36,327 nucleotides of DNA from an uncultured Christensenella sp. (GTDB taxonomy: Bacteria > Bacillota > Clostridia > Christensenellales > UBA3700), in contig CASDWJ010000023.1 in NCBI GenBank assembly GCA_949284695.1, forward strand, positions 1-36,327, given 5' to 3'. Every line of letters begins with the position of its first letter. The first letter of the stretch is position 1. The position numbers and the translations under genes were made by a program. This document shows, in pieces, positions 17,102 to 24,123 of this stretch. Under the pieces are notes generated by a model that was not told the origin of the DNA, made no database searches, and saw only the letters and a list, made by a program, of their open reading frames with translations.

Positions 17102-18014
17102 ACGCCGCCTCCCGTCAGTTTTTTGCCCGTGACGTTGAGAAAAACGTCGTCCATATCGCCTTTGATCACCTCAAAGTCGGTTATCAGTTCCTGATTGGCG
17201 GCAAGTATGCGCTTCGCCTCGTCGCCTCCGTTGACCTTTATCCTGTAAGCGTTGTTTTCGTATGCAAAGTCCGTCTTTTCAAACGCCGCGTCCGCCTCCA
17301 AGCTCTTTTCGCGGTAGACGATGAGCCTGTCGCAGGAGTATTTGTTCTTGAGTTCGACGGGCGTGCCTTTTGCGGCTATCCTGCCCGCGTCGAGAATGAC
17401 CACGTCGTCCGCTCCGCTTGCCTCCTCCATATAATGCGTCTCAGAAAAACGGTCATGCCGCTTTCTTCGCGAAGCCTTTCGACGACCTGCCAGACCGTCT
17501 TGCGCGTCTGCGGGTCGAGACCCGTGGTCGGCTCGTCGAGAATGAGTATTTCGGGTGAATTGATTATCCCGCGCGCTACGTCGACGCGTCTGCGCTGACC
17601 TCCCGACATCTTGCCGTACGGGCGGCTGAGCAGTTCTTTCAGATCGAGAAGCCTGTCGAGTTCTTCAAGCCTTTTCTTCCACTTTGCGCCGTATATGCCG
17701 TAAAGACTTGCTCTCACGGAAAGATTGTCGTAAACGCTGAGCCTGTCGTCAAGAATAGAGTTCTGGAAAACAACACCTGTCTTTCTCCTGATCGCGGTCG
17801 GGTCTTTGTCGAGGTCTATACCCGCGACTTCCACCTTTCCTCCGTCCTTTCTGAGCAACGTGCAGATGATGTTGATGGTGGTGCTCTTGCCCGCGCCGTT
17901 CAGTCCGAGAAAGGCGAAAAGGCTGCCCCTTTCAACGTCGAAAGAGATGCCGTCGACCGCCTTGACTTCTCCGAAATACTTCTTCAGATCTGTGATCTCC
18001 AATGCTTTGCCCAT
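17098..18014 (-). pseudogene. DrrA-type ABC transporter ATPase, frameshifted
   Basis: An ABC ATPase of the daunorubicin-exporter type split over two frames (18014-17376 and 17430-17098). The first part has Walker A GLNGAGKSTT, Q-loop VFQNSILDD, signature MSGGQRRRVDVARG and Walker B LILDEPTTGLD. The frame breaks right after GMTVFL: adding one base between 17440 and 17441 restores FLTTHYMEEASGADD, the normal H-loop with its catalytic histidine, and the rest of the C-terminal domain ending GDMDDVFLNVTGKKL. The repaired protein would have about 305 residues. The cause may be a real mutation or a sequencing/assembly error; there is no slippery heptamer to support programmed frameshifting. The downstream permease is intact, which mildly favours an error or a very recent mutation. 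Confidence 0.88.
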
Positions 18015-18021
18015 TGCCGCC

Positions 18022-18831
18022 TCACACGAATTTTTTGTAGACTTCGTCTTTAGGAAGTCCGTTCTGCTTCGCGACCTGTTTTATCGCGTCCTTTTTGCTG
18101 ATGCCCGAAGCGATAAGCGCTTCGACCTGTTCTTCTATCGTACCCTCGGGTTTTTCTTCCTCTATCCTTTCGGGCGCGTGCACGATGACGACGTATTCTC
18201 CTCTCGCTTCGTCGATAGCGAAGTCTCCGAGCACGCCTTCTTTTACGCTTTCGTACAGCTTGGTCAGCTCGCTTGCGACGCTTACTCCGCGCGCGCCGAA
18301 CGCTTCGTGCAGATCGCCGAGATCATCCTTGAGATCGTGCGGCGAACAATAAAACACGAGCGAAGCCTTTACGTTCTTGTATTGAGACAACAGCGCCTTT
18401 CTGTCTTTTTTCTTTGACGGCATAAAACCTATGAAAACAAACACGGGCTCGAGAATTCCGCTGAGCGACATCGCCGTAGCCACGGCTGTCGGACCGGGCA
18501 CGGAAGCAACGTTGATCCCTCTTTCTCTCGCCTCTTTGACGAGCAGACTCCCGGGGTCTGAAATGCACGGCATACCTGCGTCGGTGACGAGAGCGACGCT
18601 CTTTCCGCCGTCGAGCAGAGCGAGAATTTTTTCCGCGCCCTCGCGCTCTCTGGGTTTGTAATAGCTCAGGAGAGGTTTCCTTATGCCGTAATGAGTCAGG
18701 AGCCCGAGCGTGTGGCGGGTGTCCTCGCAGGCGATAACGTCCACTTCTTTGAGAGTGTCGAGCGCTCTCAGCGTAATGTCTCTCAGGTTGCCTATCGGCG
18801 TACCGACGATATAGAGGGTGCCCTTTTCCAT
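18022..18831 (-). CDS. rsmI: 16S rRNA (cytidine(1402)-2'-O)-methyltransferase RsmI
   Basis: Methylates the 2'-hydroxyl of C1402 in the decoding centre of 16S rRNA. The 269-residue protein belongs to the tetrapyrrole methylase fold: LYIVGTPIGNLRDIT at the N-terminus, EDTRHTLGLL, LVTDAGMPCISDPG and VPGPTAVATAMSLSG are all family signatures. The C-terminal extension has a helical segment (EQVEALIASGISKKDAIKQV) typical of RsmI. AGGAG overlaps the stop of the upstream methyltransferase gene, one base separates the two genes, and the ABC ATPase follows after 7 bases. Confidence 0.96.
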   Translation of the reverse strand: MEKGTLYIVGTPIGNLRDITLRALDTLKEVDVIACEDTRHTLGLLTHYGIRKPLLSYYKPREREGAEKILALLDGGKSVALVTDAGMPCISDPGSLLVKEARERGINVASVPGPTAVATAMSLSGILEPVFVFIGFMPSKKKDRKALLSQYKNVKASLVFYCSPHDLKDDLGDLHEAFGARGVSVASELTKLYESVKEGVLGDFAIDEARGEYVVIVHAPERIEEEKPEGTIEEQVEALIASGISKKDAIKQVAKQNGLPKDEVYKKFV

Positions 18832-18832
18832 A

Positions 18833-19573
18833 CTACTCCTTGCAATAAAGTTTTTTCGCGATCGGCGTCATGGAGCCGTCGGCTTCGTAGACGACGATCT
18901 CGCTGAGTTTCATTCCCGCGGCGCCGTGTTTTCTCGCTTCGGCGATGAACACGTCTGCCGTCCTGTCCGCTTTGGGGTGCACGAGCGTGATATTTTTGAC
19001 TTCGAGCGCGCACGCCTGCATATATCCGATCGCTTCTGCCATTCTTTCTGTCTTGTGCACGATATACAGCACGCCGCCCCACTTGAGCACGTCTGCCGCG
19101 CTCTTTATTATGCCGCGAAGGTCGCAACTGCTCTCGTGACGGGAGAGAGCGATCTCCTCCCTTTCGCGTTCCGCTCCGCTGCCCTTTCTGAAATAAGGCG
19201 GGTTGCATACGACGACGTTGACGCTCTCTTTGCCGAGCAGTTTTGCCGCGTCTGCAATATCGCCCTCCACGACCTCTATCCTGTCCGAGAGTCCATTGTG
19301 CTCTGCGTTTTTTCTCGCGAGATCGCACATTATCTTCTGCTTTTCGAGCGCGTATATCTTCGCGGCGTTCGTCTTTGCGGCGATGAGTACGGCGATTATA
19401 CCGCTCCCCGTGCCGAAGTCTGCGACTACGTCGCCTTTTTTCACCTTGGCGAGATTGGCAAGCAGTACAGCGTCCGACGTAAAACAATACAGCGACGGAT
19501 ATTGCCACAGCTCAAGCCCTTTATATTCAAGATCGTCCAGCCTGAGTTCAGGCGCGTCGTTTTCGTTTTTCAT
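18833..19573 (-). CDS. TrmN6-like (YabB/YfiC) adenine-N6 methyltransferase
   Basis: A 246-residue class I methyltransferase. Motif I VADFGTGSGIIAVLIA and the catalytic CNPPYF are clear, and the N-terminal DDLEYKGLELWQYPSLYCFT matches the family that includes E. coli TrmN6, which makes m6A37 in tRNA-Val. In Firmicutes this gene is commonly beside rsmI, as here. The ATG at 19573 is chosen because homology starts shortly after it; the frame stays open to 19645 but that part overlaps the promoter. There is no Shine-Dalgarno sequence, and the -10 box TATAAT ends only six bases before the ATG, so translation is probably from a leaderless mRNA. It is the first gene of a four-gene operon. Confidence 0.9.
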   Translation of the reverse strand: MKNENDAPELRLDDLEYKGLELWQYPSLYCFTSDAVLLANLAKVKKGDVVADFGTGSGIIAVLIAAKTNAAKIYALEKQKIMCDLARKNAEHNGLSDRIEVVEGDIADAAKLLGKESVNVVVCNPPYFRKGSGAEREREEIALSRHESSCDLRGIIKSAADVLKWGGVLYIVHKTERMAEAIGYMQACALEVKNITLVHPKADRTADVFIAEARKHGAAGMKLSEIVVYEADGSMTPIAKKLYCKE

Positions 19574-19579
19574 ACGGAT

Positions 19580-19609
19580 ATTATACCATTGCCGCCGCCG
19601 CGCCGTCAA
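19580..19609 (-). promoter_or_regulatory. Predicted promoter giving a leaderless mRNA
   Basis: On the minus strand TTGACG (19609-19604), an 18-base GC-rich spacer and a perfect TATAAT (19585-19580). Transcription starting seven bases after the -10 box would begin at the A of the ATG at 19573. Confidence 0.75.
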
Positions 19610-19632
19610 AGATAATTTATTCTTCAAAATAA

Positions 19633-19661
19633 TTGACAAAAGCAAATATTCAAACTATAAT
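19633..19661 (+). promoter_or_regulatory. Consensus promoter of tRNA-Arg
   Basis: TTGACA (19633-19638), 17-base AT-rich spacer and TATAAT (19656-19661): both hexamers and the spacing match the sigma-A consensus. It lies back-to-back with the leftward promoter at 19580-19609; the start would be near 19668. Confidence 0.9.
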
Positions 19662-19691
19662 AATTAAGCAATCGGGACAACCGATACCAAT

Positions 19692-19741
<50 letters not shown>

Positions 19742-19768
<27 letters not shown>

Positions 19769-19838
19769 ACCAAAAAGGCACGCAAAAACTTGCGTGTCTT
19801 TTTGTGTTGTCTGCACACATAAGGAGTTCTTGAATCCC
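19742..19838. repeat. Inverted copy of the tRNA-Arg T-arm and acceptor end
   Basis: The tRNA 3' part (19742-19764, GGGATTCGAACTCC then TTATGGTGC) is repeated in inverted orientation at 19813-19838, after the terminator, with a few small differences (two extra bases in the T-loop and one near the acceptor end). The two arms enclose the terminator hairpin, so a nested stem could form in a read-through transcript. Confidence 0.7.
19772..19805 (+). terminator. Terminator of tRNA-Arg
   Basis: AAAAAG-G-CACGCAA pairs with TTGCGTG-T-CTTTTT, a 14-pair stem with one G-U pair around a short A-rich loop, four bases after the encoded CCA. Confidence 0.9.
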
Positions 19839-19946
19839 TTGCGCAAAGCGTAGCGTGCGCCGGGATTCGGCGGCGTTTACGCCGCTTTCGCGGTTGGCAG
19901 TAATCCCCAACCTGCGCAACGACTCGCTGAGCGAATACTCCTGTGC

Positions 19947-20160
19947 GGTCGCGAGCGACTGCCAAAATCAGCTTCGCTTAATGCTACCTGTTGCGCCCTG
20001 CGTCAGCCGACTCATGCTCCCGCCACGCGGGGTCGCGAGCGACTGCCAAAATCAGCTTCGCTTAATGCTACCTGTTGCGCCCTGCGTCAGCCGACTCATG
20101 CTCCCCGTCACACGGGGTCGCGGGGCGACTGCCGAGATCGGCTTCGCGTAACGCAACGTT
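19947..20160. repeat. 84-85 bp tandem repeat, two full copies and a degenerate third
   Basis: Unit starts GGTCGCGAGCGACTGCC at 19947 and 20031 (84-base period) and, diverged, at 20116 (GGTCGCGGGGCGACTGCC). The first two copies are nearly identical; the third drifts after about 40 bases. Each unit starts with a short palindrome (GTCGC-GAGC-GAC) and contains CAGCTTCGCTTAATGC and TGCGCCCTGCGTCAGCCGAC. No gene is supported in 19806-20332; a short open frame across the repeats looks accidental. Confidence 0.85.
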
Positions 20161-20274
20161 TGCCTAACGCTCAAGCCCTTTCCTACTAAACAACTTTGCG
20201 TTCCGTAGCAATATGCCCGAAGCGCGACAGCTCATATATGCCGCAGGTCACATATGATTTTAATACTATGCATA

Positions 20275-20303
20275 TTGATTTTACCTTGCACTTTTGCTAT
20301 TAT
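20275..20303 (+). promoter_or_regulatory. Predicted promoter of the GH3 gene
   Basis: TTGATT (20275-20280), 17-base spacer, TATTAT (20298-20303), with a start about 25 bases before the ATG. Confidence 0.5.
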
Positions 20304-20332
20304 TAAATCAGTCAATCACTTGCGAGGATGAT

Positions 20333-22792
20333 ATGAATATCAAAAAAAGCATCGAAAAACTCATCAAGAAGATTTCCGACCGTTTCACGGGCAACGGACT
20401 TATGCAGGAAGAAAACGTAGCTGTCGGCGACAGGTATGTGACGCCGGGCATCGGCGAACTGATACGGCAGGCGGGCGCGGACGGCATAGTTCTTCTGAAA
20501 AACGACGGGGTGTTGCCGCTCGAGAACGCGGTCAGGGTCGCGGTGTTCGGCAGATGTCAGATAAACTGGTTTTACGTCGGTTACGGAAGCGGCGGCAACG
20601 TCAACGCACCTTATAAGATCAATTTTAAAGAAGCCGCCGAGCGCGCAGAAAAAGAAGGCTGTATCACGCTCGACAAGGACGTCTCCTCTTTCTATGCAAG
20701 ATGGTGCGCAAAGCCCGACAACGAACCGAACGACGGCTGGTGGGGTCATTGGCCGATGTGCTATCCCGAGGCGAAGATCCCCTCTGAACTTATCGACAAA
20801 GCGGCGGCGAAAAACGACGTAGCGGTGGTGATAATCGGGCGCGCGGCGGGCGAGGACAGAGAAAACACGCTTGAAAAAGGCAGTTACTATCTGACCGACG
20901 ACGAGACAACTCTGCTCGACGCGGTGACCTCGAAGTTCACCAAGACGGTCGCGGTCATAGACGCGGGCAACGTGATGGATCTGTCCTGGACGCAGAAATA
21001 CGGAGACAAGCTGAGCGCGCTCGTATACGCATGGCAGGGCGGCATGGAGAGCGGCAACGCGGTCGTAGACGTACTGACGGGCAAGGTCGACCCGTCGGGC
21101 AGGCTGACGGACACTATAGCGAAAGAATACGCGGACTACCCTTCTGCGGCGACGTTCGGCGGGCTTGAGTTCAACGAGTACAAAGAGGACGTTTACGTAG
21201 GTTACCGCTACTTCGAGACCTTTGAGAAAGACAGAGTCCTCTACCCGTTCGGTTTCGGGCTTTCGTACACGGATTTCTCGATACAGGTCGATAATTTCAA
21301 AAAGACGGAAAACGGAATCGCCGTGACCGTCACCGTTAAAAATACGGGCAAACGCAGCGGGCGCGAGGTCGTGCAGCTCTACGCAAGCGCACCGCAGGGC
21401 AAACTGGGAAAACCGTCGAGAGTCCTTGTCGCCTTTGCCAAGACGGGACTTCTCGGTGCAGGCGAAAGCGAAAGTCTGACTCTTGAGTGCGACGACTACG
21501 CTTACTCCTCGTACGATGACGGCGGATATACGGGCAATGCGCATTCCTACCTGCTCGAAAAGGGCAAGTACTCTTTCTACGTCGGCGACAACGTGCGCGC
21601 ACAAACGCTTGCGGGAAGCTATACTCTCGACGCGGACATGGTGCTTTGCACCCATCTGCCCGTCTGCAAAGTAAAAGATCCTTTCAAGAGATTGAAAGCG
21701 ACAGAAAAGGACGGCTCGATCACGCAAACCTACGAAAGCGTACCCGTAGCCGATTACGATCTAAAAAAACGTATACTCGGCAGTCTCCCGAAAGCCGTCC
21801 CGCAAAAGCCTTACAACGGCGAAAACTTTCAGGACGTCATCGACGGCAAGTTGCCATTCGACGACTTTATCGCCGTACTCGACAACGAAGAACTTCAGGC
21901 TCTGACGAGAGGCTACGGCTGCATGAACGCTCCTCAGGGCGTGTCGGGCAATGCGGGCGCTTACGGCGGCATAATAAAATCGCTTGAACAGAAAGGCGTG
22001 CGCCCGATAATAACGACGGACGGCCCCGCAGGGATAAGGATAGGCTATTACAACGCTCTGCTCCCGTGCGGCACGGCTCTCGCGTGCACCTGGGATCCCG
22101 ACCTCGTCGAAAGTCTGTATCAGAAGGTCGGCGACGAGATGATACATTACAATACGGACGTACTGCTCGGCGCAGGTCTCAATATCCACCGCAATCCGCT
22201 GTGCGGAAGAAATTTCGAGTATTACTCCGAAGATCCGCTTATCAGCGGCAAGTTGGCGGCGGCGTTCACCAAGGGCGTGCAGAGCCGCGGCAAGGCGGCG
22301 TGCCCCAAGCATTTCGCCTGCAACAATCAGGAAGTAAAACGCAACGTAAACGACAGCCGCGTGTCCGAACGCGCGCTCCGCGAGATATATCTCAAGGGCT
22401 TCGAGATCTGCGTAAAGACGAGCGACCCGATCAACATAATGACGTCGTACAACAAGATAAACGGCGTCTGGTGTCACTACAATTTCGACACGGTCTCCGT
22501 CGTGCTCCGCGGAGAATGGGGCTTTAACGGCACGGTCATCACCGACTGGTGGATGAGAAAAAGCGCAAGCCCTGAATTTCCCAAGATATACGACAACGCG
22601 TACAGAATACGCTCGCGCGTCGACGTACTGATGCCGGGCACGATAACCTACTCGGTGAAAGGCTACAAAAAATACAAAGATCTGATAAAGTCGATAGGAA
22701 AAGACGGTTGCATCACGCTCGGAGAGATGCAGGAAGCGGCGAAAAACGCTCTGAAAACGCAGATAAGACTGGACAAAAGAAGTAACGGATAA
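20333..22792 (+). CDS. Glycoside hydrolase family 3, domain-swapped type
   Basis: An 819-residue beta-glycosidase (beta-glucosidase or related specificity). The usual GH3 order is reversed. The alpha/beta sandwich comes first (about 30-290, with GADGIVLLKNDGVLPLE and the YPFGFGLSYTDF segment), then a fibronectin-III-like domain (about 310-400, TVKNTGKRSGREVVQLYAS). The TIM-barrel follows (about 500-770). In the barrel, TDGPAGIRIG, AGLNIHRNPLCGRNFEYYSEDP, CPKHFACNNQE and VITDWW are seen; Asp738 of ITDWW is the expected nucleophile. This permuted order is known from rumen Clostridia such as Butyrivibrio and Ruminococcus. There is no signal peptide, so it probably acts in the cytoplasm on imported oligosaccharides or glycosides. 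ATG at 20333 is preceded by GAGG; the longer frame from 20294 lacks a ribosome binding site. No transporter or regulator is adjacent. Confidence 0.93.
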   Translation: MNIKKSIEKLIKKISDRFTGNGLMQEENVAVGDRYVTPGIGELIRQAGADGIVLLKNDGVLPLENAVRVAVFGRCQINWFYVGYGSGGNVNAPYKINFKEAAERAEKEGCITLDKDVSSFYARWCAKPDNEPNDGWWGHWPMCYPEAKIPSELIDKAAAKNDVAVVIIGRAAGEDRENTLEKGSYYLTDDETTLLDAVTSKFTKTVAVIDAGNVMDLSWTQKYGDKLSALVYAWQGGMESGNAVVDVLTGKVDPSGRLTDTIAKEYADYPSAATFGGLEFNEYKEDVYVGYRYFETFEKDRVLYPFGFGLSYTDFSIQVDNFKKTENGIAVTVTVKNTGKRSGREVVQLYASAPQGKLGKPSRVLVAFAKTGLLGAGESESLTLECDDYAYSSYDDGGYTGNAHSYLLEKGKYSFYVGDNVRAQTLAGSYTLDADMVLCTHLPVCKVKDPFKRLKATEKDGSITQTYESVPVADYDLKKRILGSLPKAVPQKPYNGENFQDVIDGKLPFDDFIAVLDNEELQALTRGYGCMNAPQGVSGNAGAYGGIIKSLEQKGVRPIITTDGPAGIRIGYYNALLPCGTALACTWDPDLVESLYQKVGDEMIHYNTDVLLGAGLNIHRNPLCGRNFEYYSEDPLISGKLAAAFTKGVQSRGKAACPKHFACNNQEVKRNVNDSRVSERALREIYLKGFEICVKTSDPINIMTSYNKINGVWCHYNFDTVSVVLRGEWGFNGTVITDWWMRKSASPEFPKIYDNAYRIRSRVDVLMPGTITYSVKGYKKYKDLIKSIGKDGCITLGEMQEAAKNALKTQIRLDKRSNG

Positions 22793-22868
22793 GATGACCC
22801 GAAAATCTTCACAACGGTATACTGCTAAGCGCGGTTTTTGGATCGCAAAATGCCGCGCTTATCTGTTG

Positions 22869-22909
22869 ACAGAAAAATCCGCTTGCCGAATGCAAGCGGA
22901 TTTTTCTGT
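22869..22909 (+). terminator. Terminator of the GH3 gene
   Basis: A perfect 18-pair inverted repeat (22869-22886 with 22892-22909) around loop CGAAT; the T-run is part of the stem. A second, weaker stem AAGCGCGG/CCGCGCTT lies just upstream (about 22828-22862). From here to 23200 nothing else is supported; the AT-rich part 23050-23150 has no clear promoter or gene. Confidence 0.8.
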
Positions 22910-23200
22910 ATCCTGCAATAAACTGCCTGCCGCAAAAGGGCGCCGTCGACGCCAGAAATTCGCAGAAACATTCGCGGCAAGCAGCCTGAAAGTTGGCGGA
23001 TTATAACCCTTCTTCCTCCGCCTGAAGTTTTCTGAAAAGCTCTCAGCCTGTTAAAAAAATAAAATACAATATTTTTCTCACGATAAACGCTTACTGATAA
23101 TAAAACAACCGATTACCTTCAAAACTATAACGCTGAACGTTGACAAGCCATTATCTGTCGGCATTATGCCAAAGTGCCAAGACGCTTTTCAAGGATTTTT

Positions 23201-23899
23201 TCAGATTTTTATGAAGTTGGTAAGATTCGCCCTGTCGATAGCGATCTGAAGCGACGCTATCGTATCGCGGAGCTTACGCAGCTCCTTTTTTGCGACGTTG
23301 ACGTCGTAAGCGCAATCGGTATATTCTACGACTCCGTTATACGTGATACGTCTTTCTGTCTGTCTTTGTCCGGCGAGACGTTCCGCCTGCGCCTTTGCGT
23401 TCTGAAGCTGCGCGAGATAAACGAGCGCTTCCCCGATCGTGCATCCGAAAGGCTCGACGGGAACGATACAATTCGCCTTTGCGAGTTTGTGCTTTATGCT
23501 CCCTATGCGTCCGTCAATGTCTCTTATTTCGTCGTGAAGCAAGATATAGTCGTAGTCAGACTTTATCTTCTCCTCGCCTTCTTTATAAGACACGCGGCAA
23601 TACTTGTTTTCGTACCCGATAAGTTGCTCTTTTTCTGCTTCCAGTTCTTTGACTTTCTTCATTGCCTGTGCGAGACAGACGACTTCGCCGCGGCAGTTTT
23701 TCGAGTCTTCGGGATCGTCGGTCTCGTCCCACCAGAAGTCGTCTCTGTCGTCTATCGACGCCATGTATTCGTTATAGGTAACGGGGGTAAGATGCTCTCT
23801 TACGATTTCCGGCAAAGCAACGTATTGCTCCATTGTCAATTGCGCCCTCACACTGTGGGGCAAAGCGCCGTACATGATTTTTATGAGTTTTTCGTCCAT
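23201..23899 (-). CDS. Hypothetical coiled-coil protein, DIP1984-like C-terminus
   Basis: A 232-residue soluble protein. The N-terminal 50 residues (LIKIMYGALPHSVRAQLTMEQY, then VREHLTPVTYNEYMASIDD) are helical and unlike anything I can name. From about residue 85 the protein is a long heptad-like helix region (AQAMKKVKELEAEKEQLIGYENK, HDEIRDIDGRIGSIKHKLAKAN). The C-terminal part, from TIGEALVYLAQLQNAKAQAERLAG to LRDTIASLQIAIDRANL, resembles the DIP1984/DUF6847 family from memory; this needs a profile search. ATG at 23899 has AGGAG 10 bases upstream; the frame stays open to 23989 but enters the AT-rich promoter region. It diverges from the WYL regulator, so it is a candidate target of that regulator. 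Function unknown. Confidence 0.75.
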   Translation of the reverse strand: MDEKLIKIMYGALPHSVRAQLTMEQYVALPEIVREHLTPVTYNEYMASIDDRDDFWWDETDDPEDSKNCRGEVVCLAQAMKKVKELEAEKEQLIGYENKYCRVSYKEGEEKIKSDYDYILLHDEIRDIDGRIGSIKHKLAKANCIVPVEPFGCTIGEALVYLAQLQNAKAQAERLAGQRQTERRITYNGVVEYTDCAYDVNVAKKELRKLRDTIASLQIAIDRANLTNFIKI

Positions 23900-23953
23900 G
23901 TCTTCTGATCTCCTTTTCTTTTTTCGAGACCATTGTCGCATAAATTCACACGC

Positions 23954-24039
23954 TTGTAAATTGGCAATATCAATTATATTTTTGACCACTTTTGTTAATC
24001 GAAAATTGTTGTAAATTTGCTATTTATTAAATATAATTG
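23954..24039. repeat. Direct and inverted repeats in the AT-rich divergent region
   Basis: TTGTAAATTGGC (23954-23965) recurs as TTGTAAATTTGC (24009-24020). CAATTATATTT (23971-23981) has a perfect inverted partner AAATATAATTG (24029-24039). The region is clearly more AT-rich than its surroundings. The pattern fits binding sites for a dimeric or looping regulator. Confidence 0.55.
23983..23993. promoter_or_regulatory. Operator-like site 1 (TGACCACTTTT)
   Basis: An 11-base sequence exactly repeated at 24070-24080. This copy lies just upstream of a leftward TATAAT (23978-23973) that may serve the coiled-coil gene. Confidence 0.5.
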
Positions 24040-24062
24040 ACGATTTATAGATTAATTTCGAC

Positions 24063-24091
24063 TTGATTATGACCACTTTTTATGGTATAAT
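24063..24091 (+). promoter_or_regulatory. Predicted promoter of the WYL regulator gene
   Basis: TTGATT (24063-24068), 17-base spacer and TATAAT (24086-24091); the start would be about 26 bases before the ATG. Operator-like site 2 fills the spacer. Confidence 0.75.
24070..24080. promoter_or_regulatory. Operator-like site 2 (TGACCACTTTT)
   Basis: Second exact copy of the sequence at 23983-23993, 87 bases away and located between the -35 and -10 boxes of the WYL gene promoter. A protein bound here would block RNA polymerase, consistent with autoregulation. Confidence 0.55.
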
Positions 24092-24123
24092 ATTGAAAAT
24101 CCTTGATTATCGGGAGCGAGGTT

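Noticed and set aside
17376-17450. Programmed ribosomal frameshift in the ABC ATPase
   Set aside because: No slippery heptamer or downstream stimulatory hairpin at the break; the ATG in the second frame is simply the Met of the normal HYMEE motif.
19947-20160. CRISPR array
   Set aside because: The units are 84-85 bases, directly adjacent and nearly identical throughout, without variable spacers, and there are no cas genes.
22794-23006. 70-codon frame after the GH3 gene
   Set aside because: It runs through the terminator hairpin and encodes the repeat arms; no ribosome site.
23140-23180. Sigma-54-like promoter (TTGGCAC ... GC) on the minus strand
   Set aside because: The spacing between the GG and GC elements is 16 rather than 10 bases, and the site lies downstream of, not before, the nearest gene.
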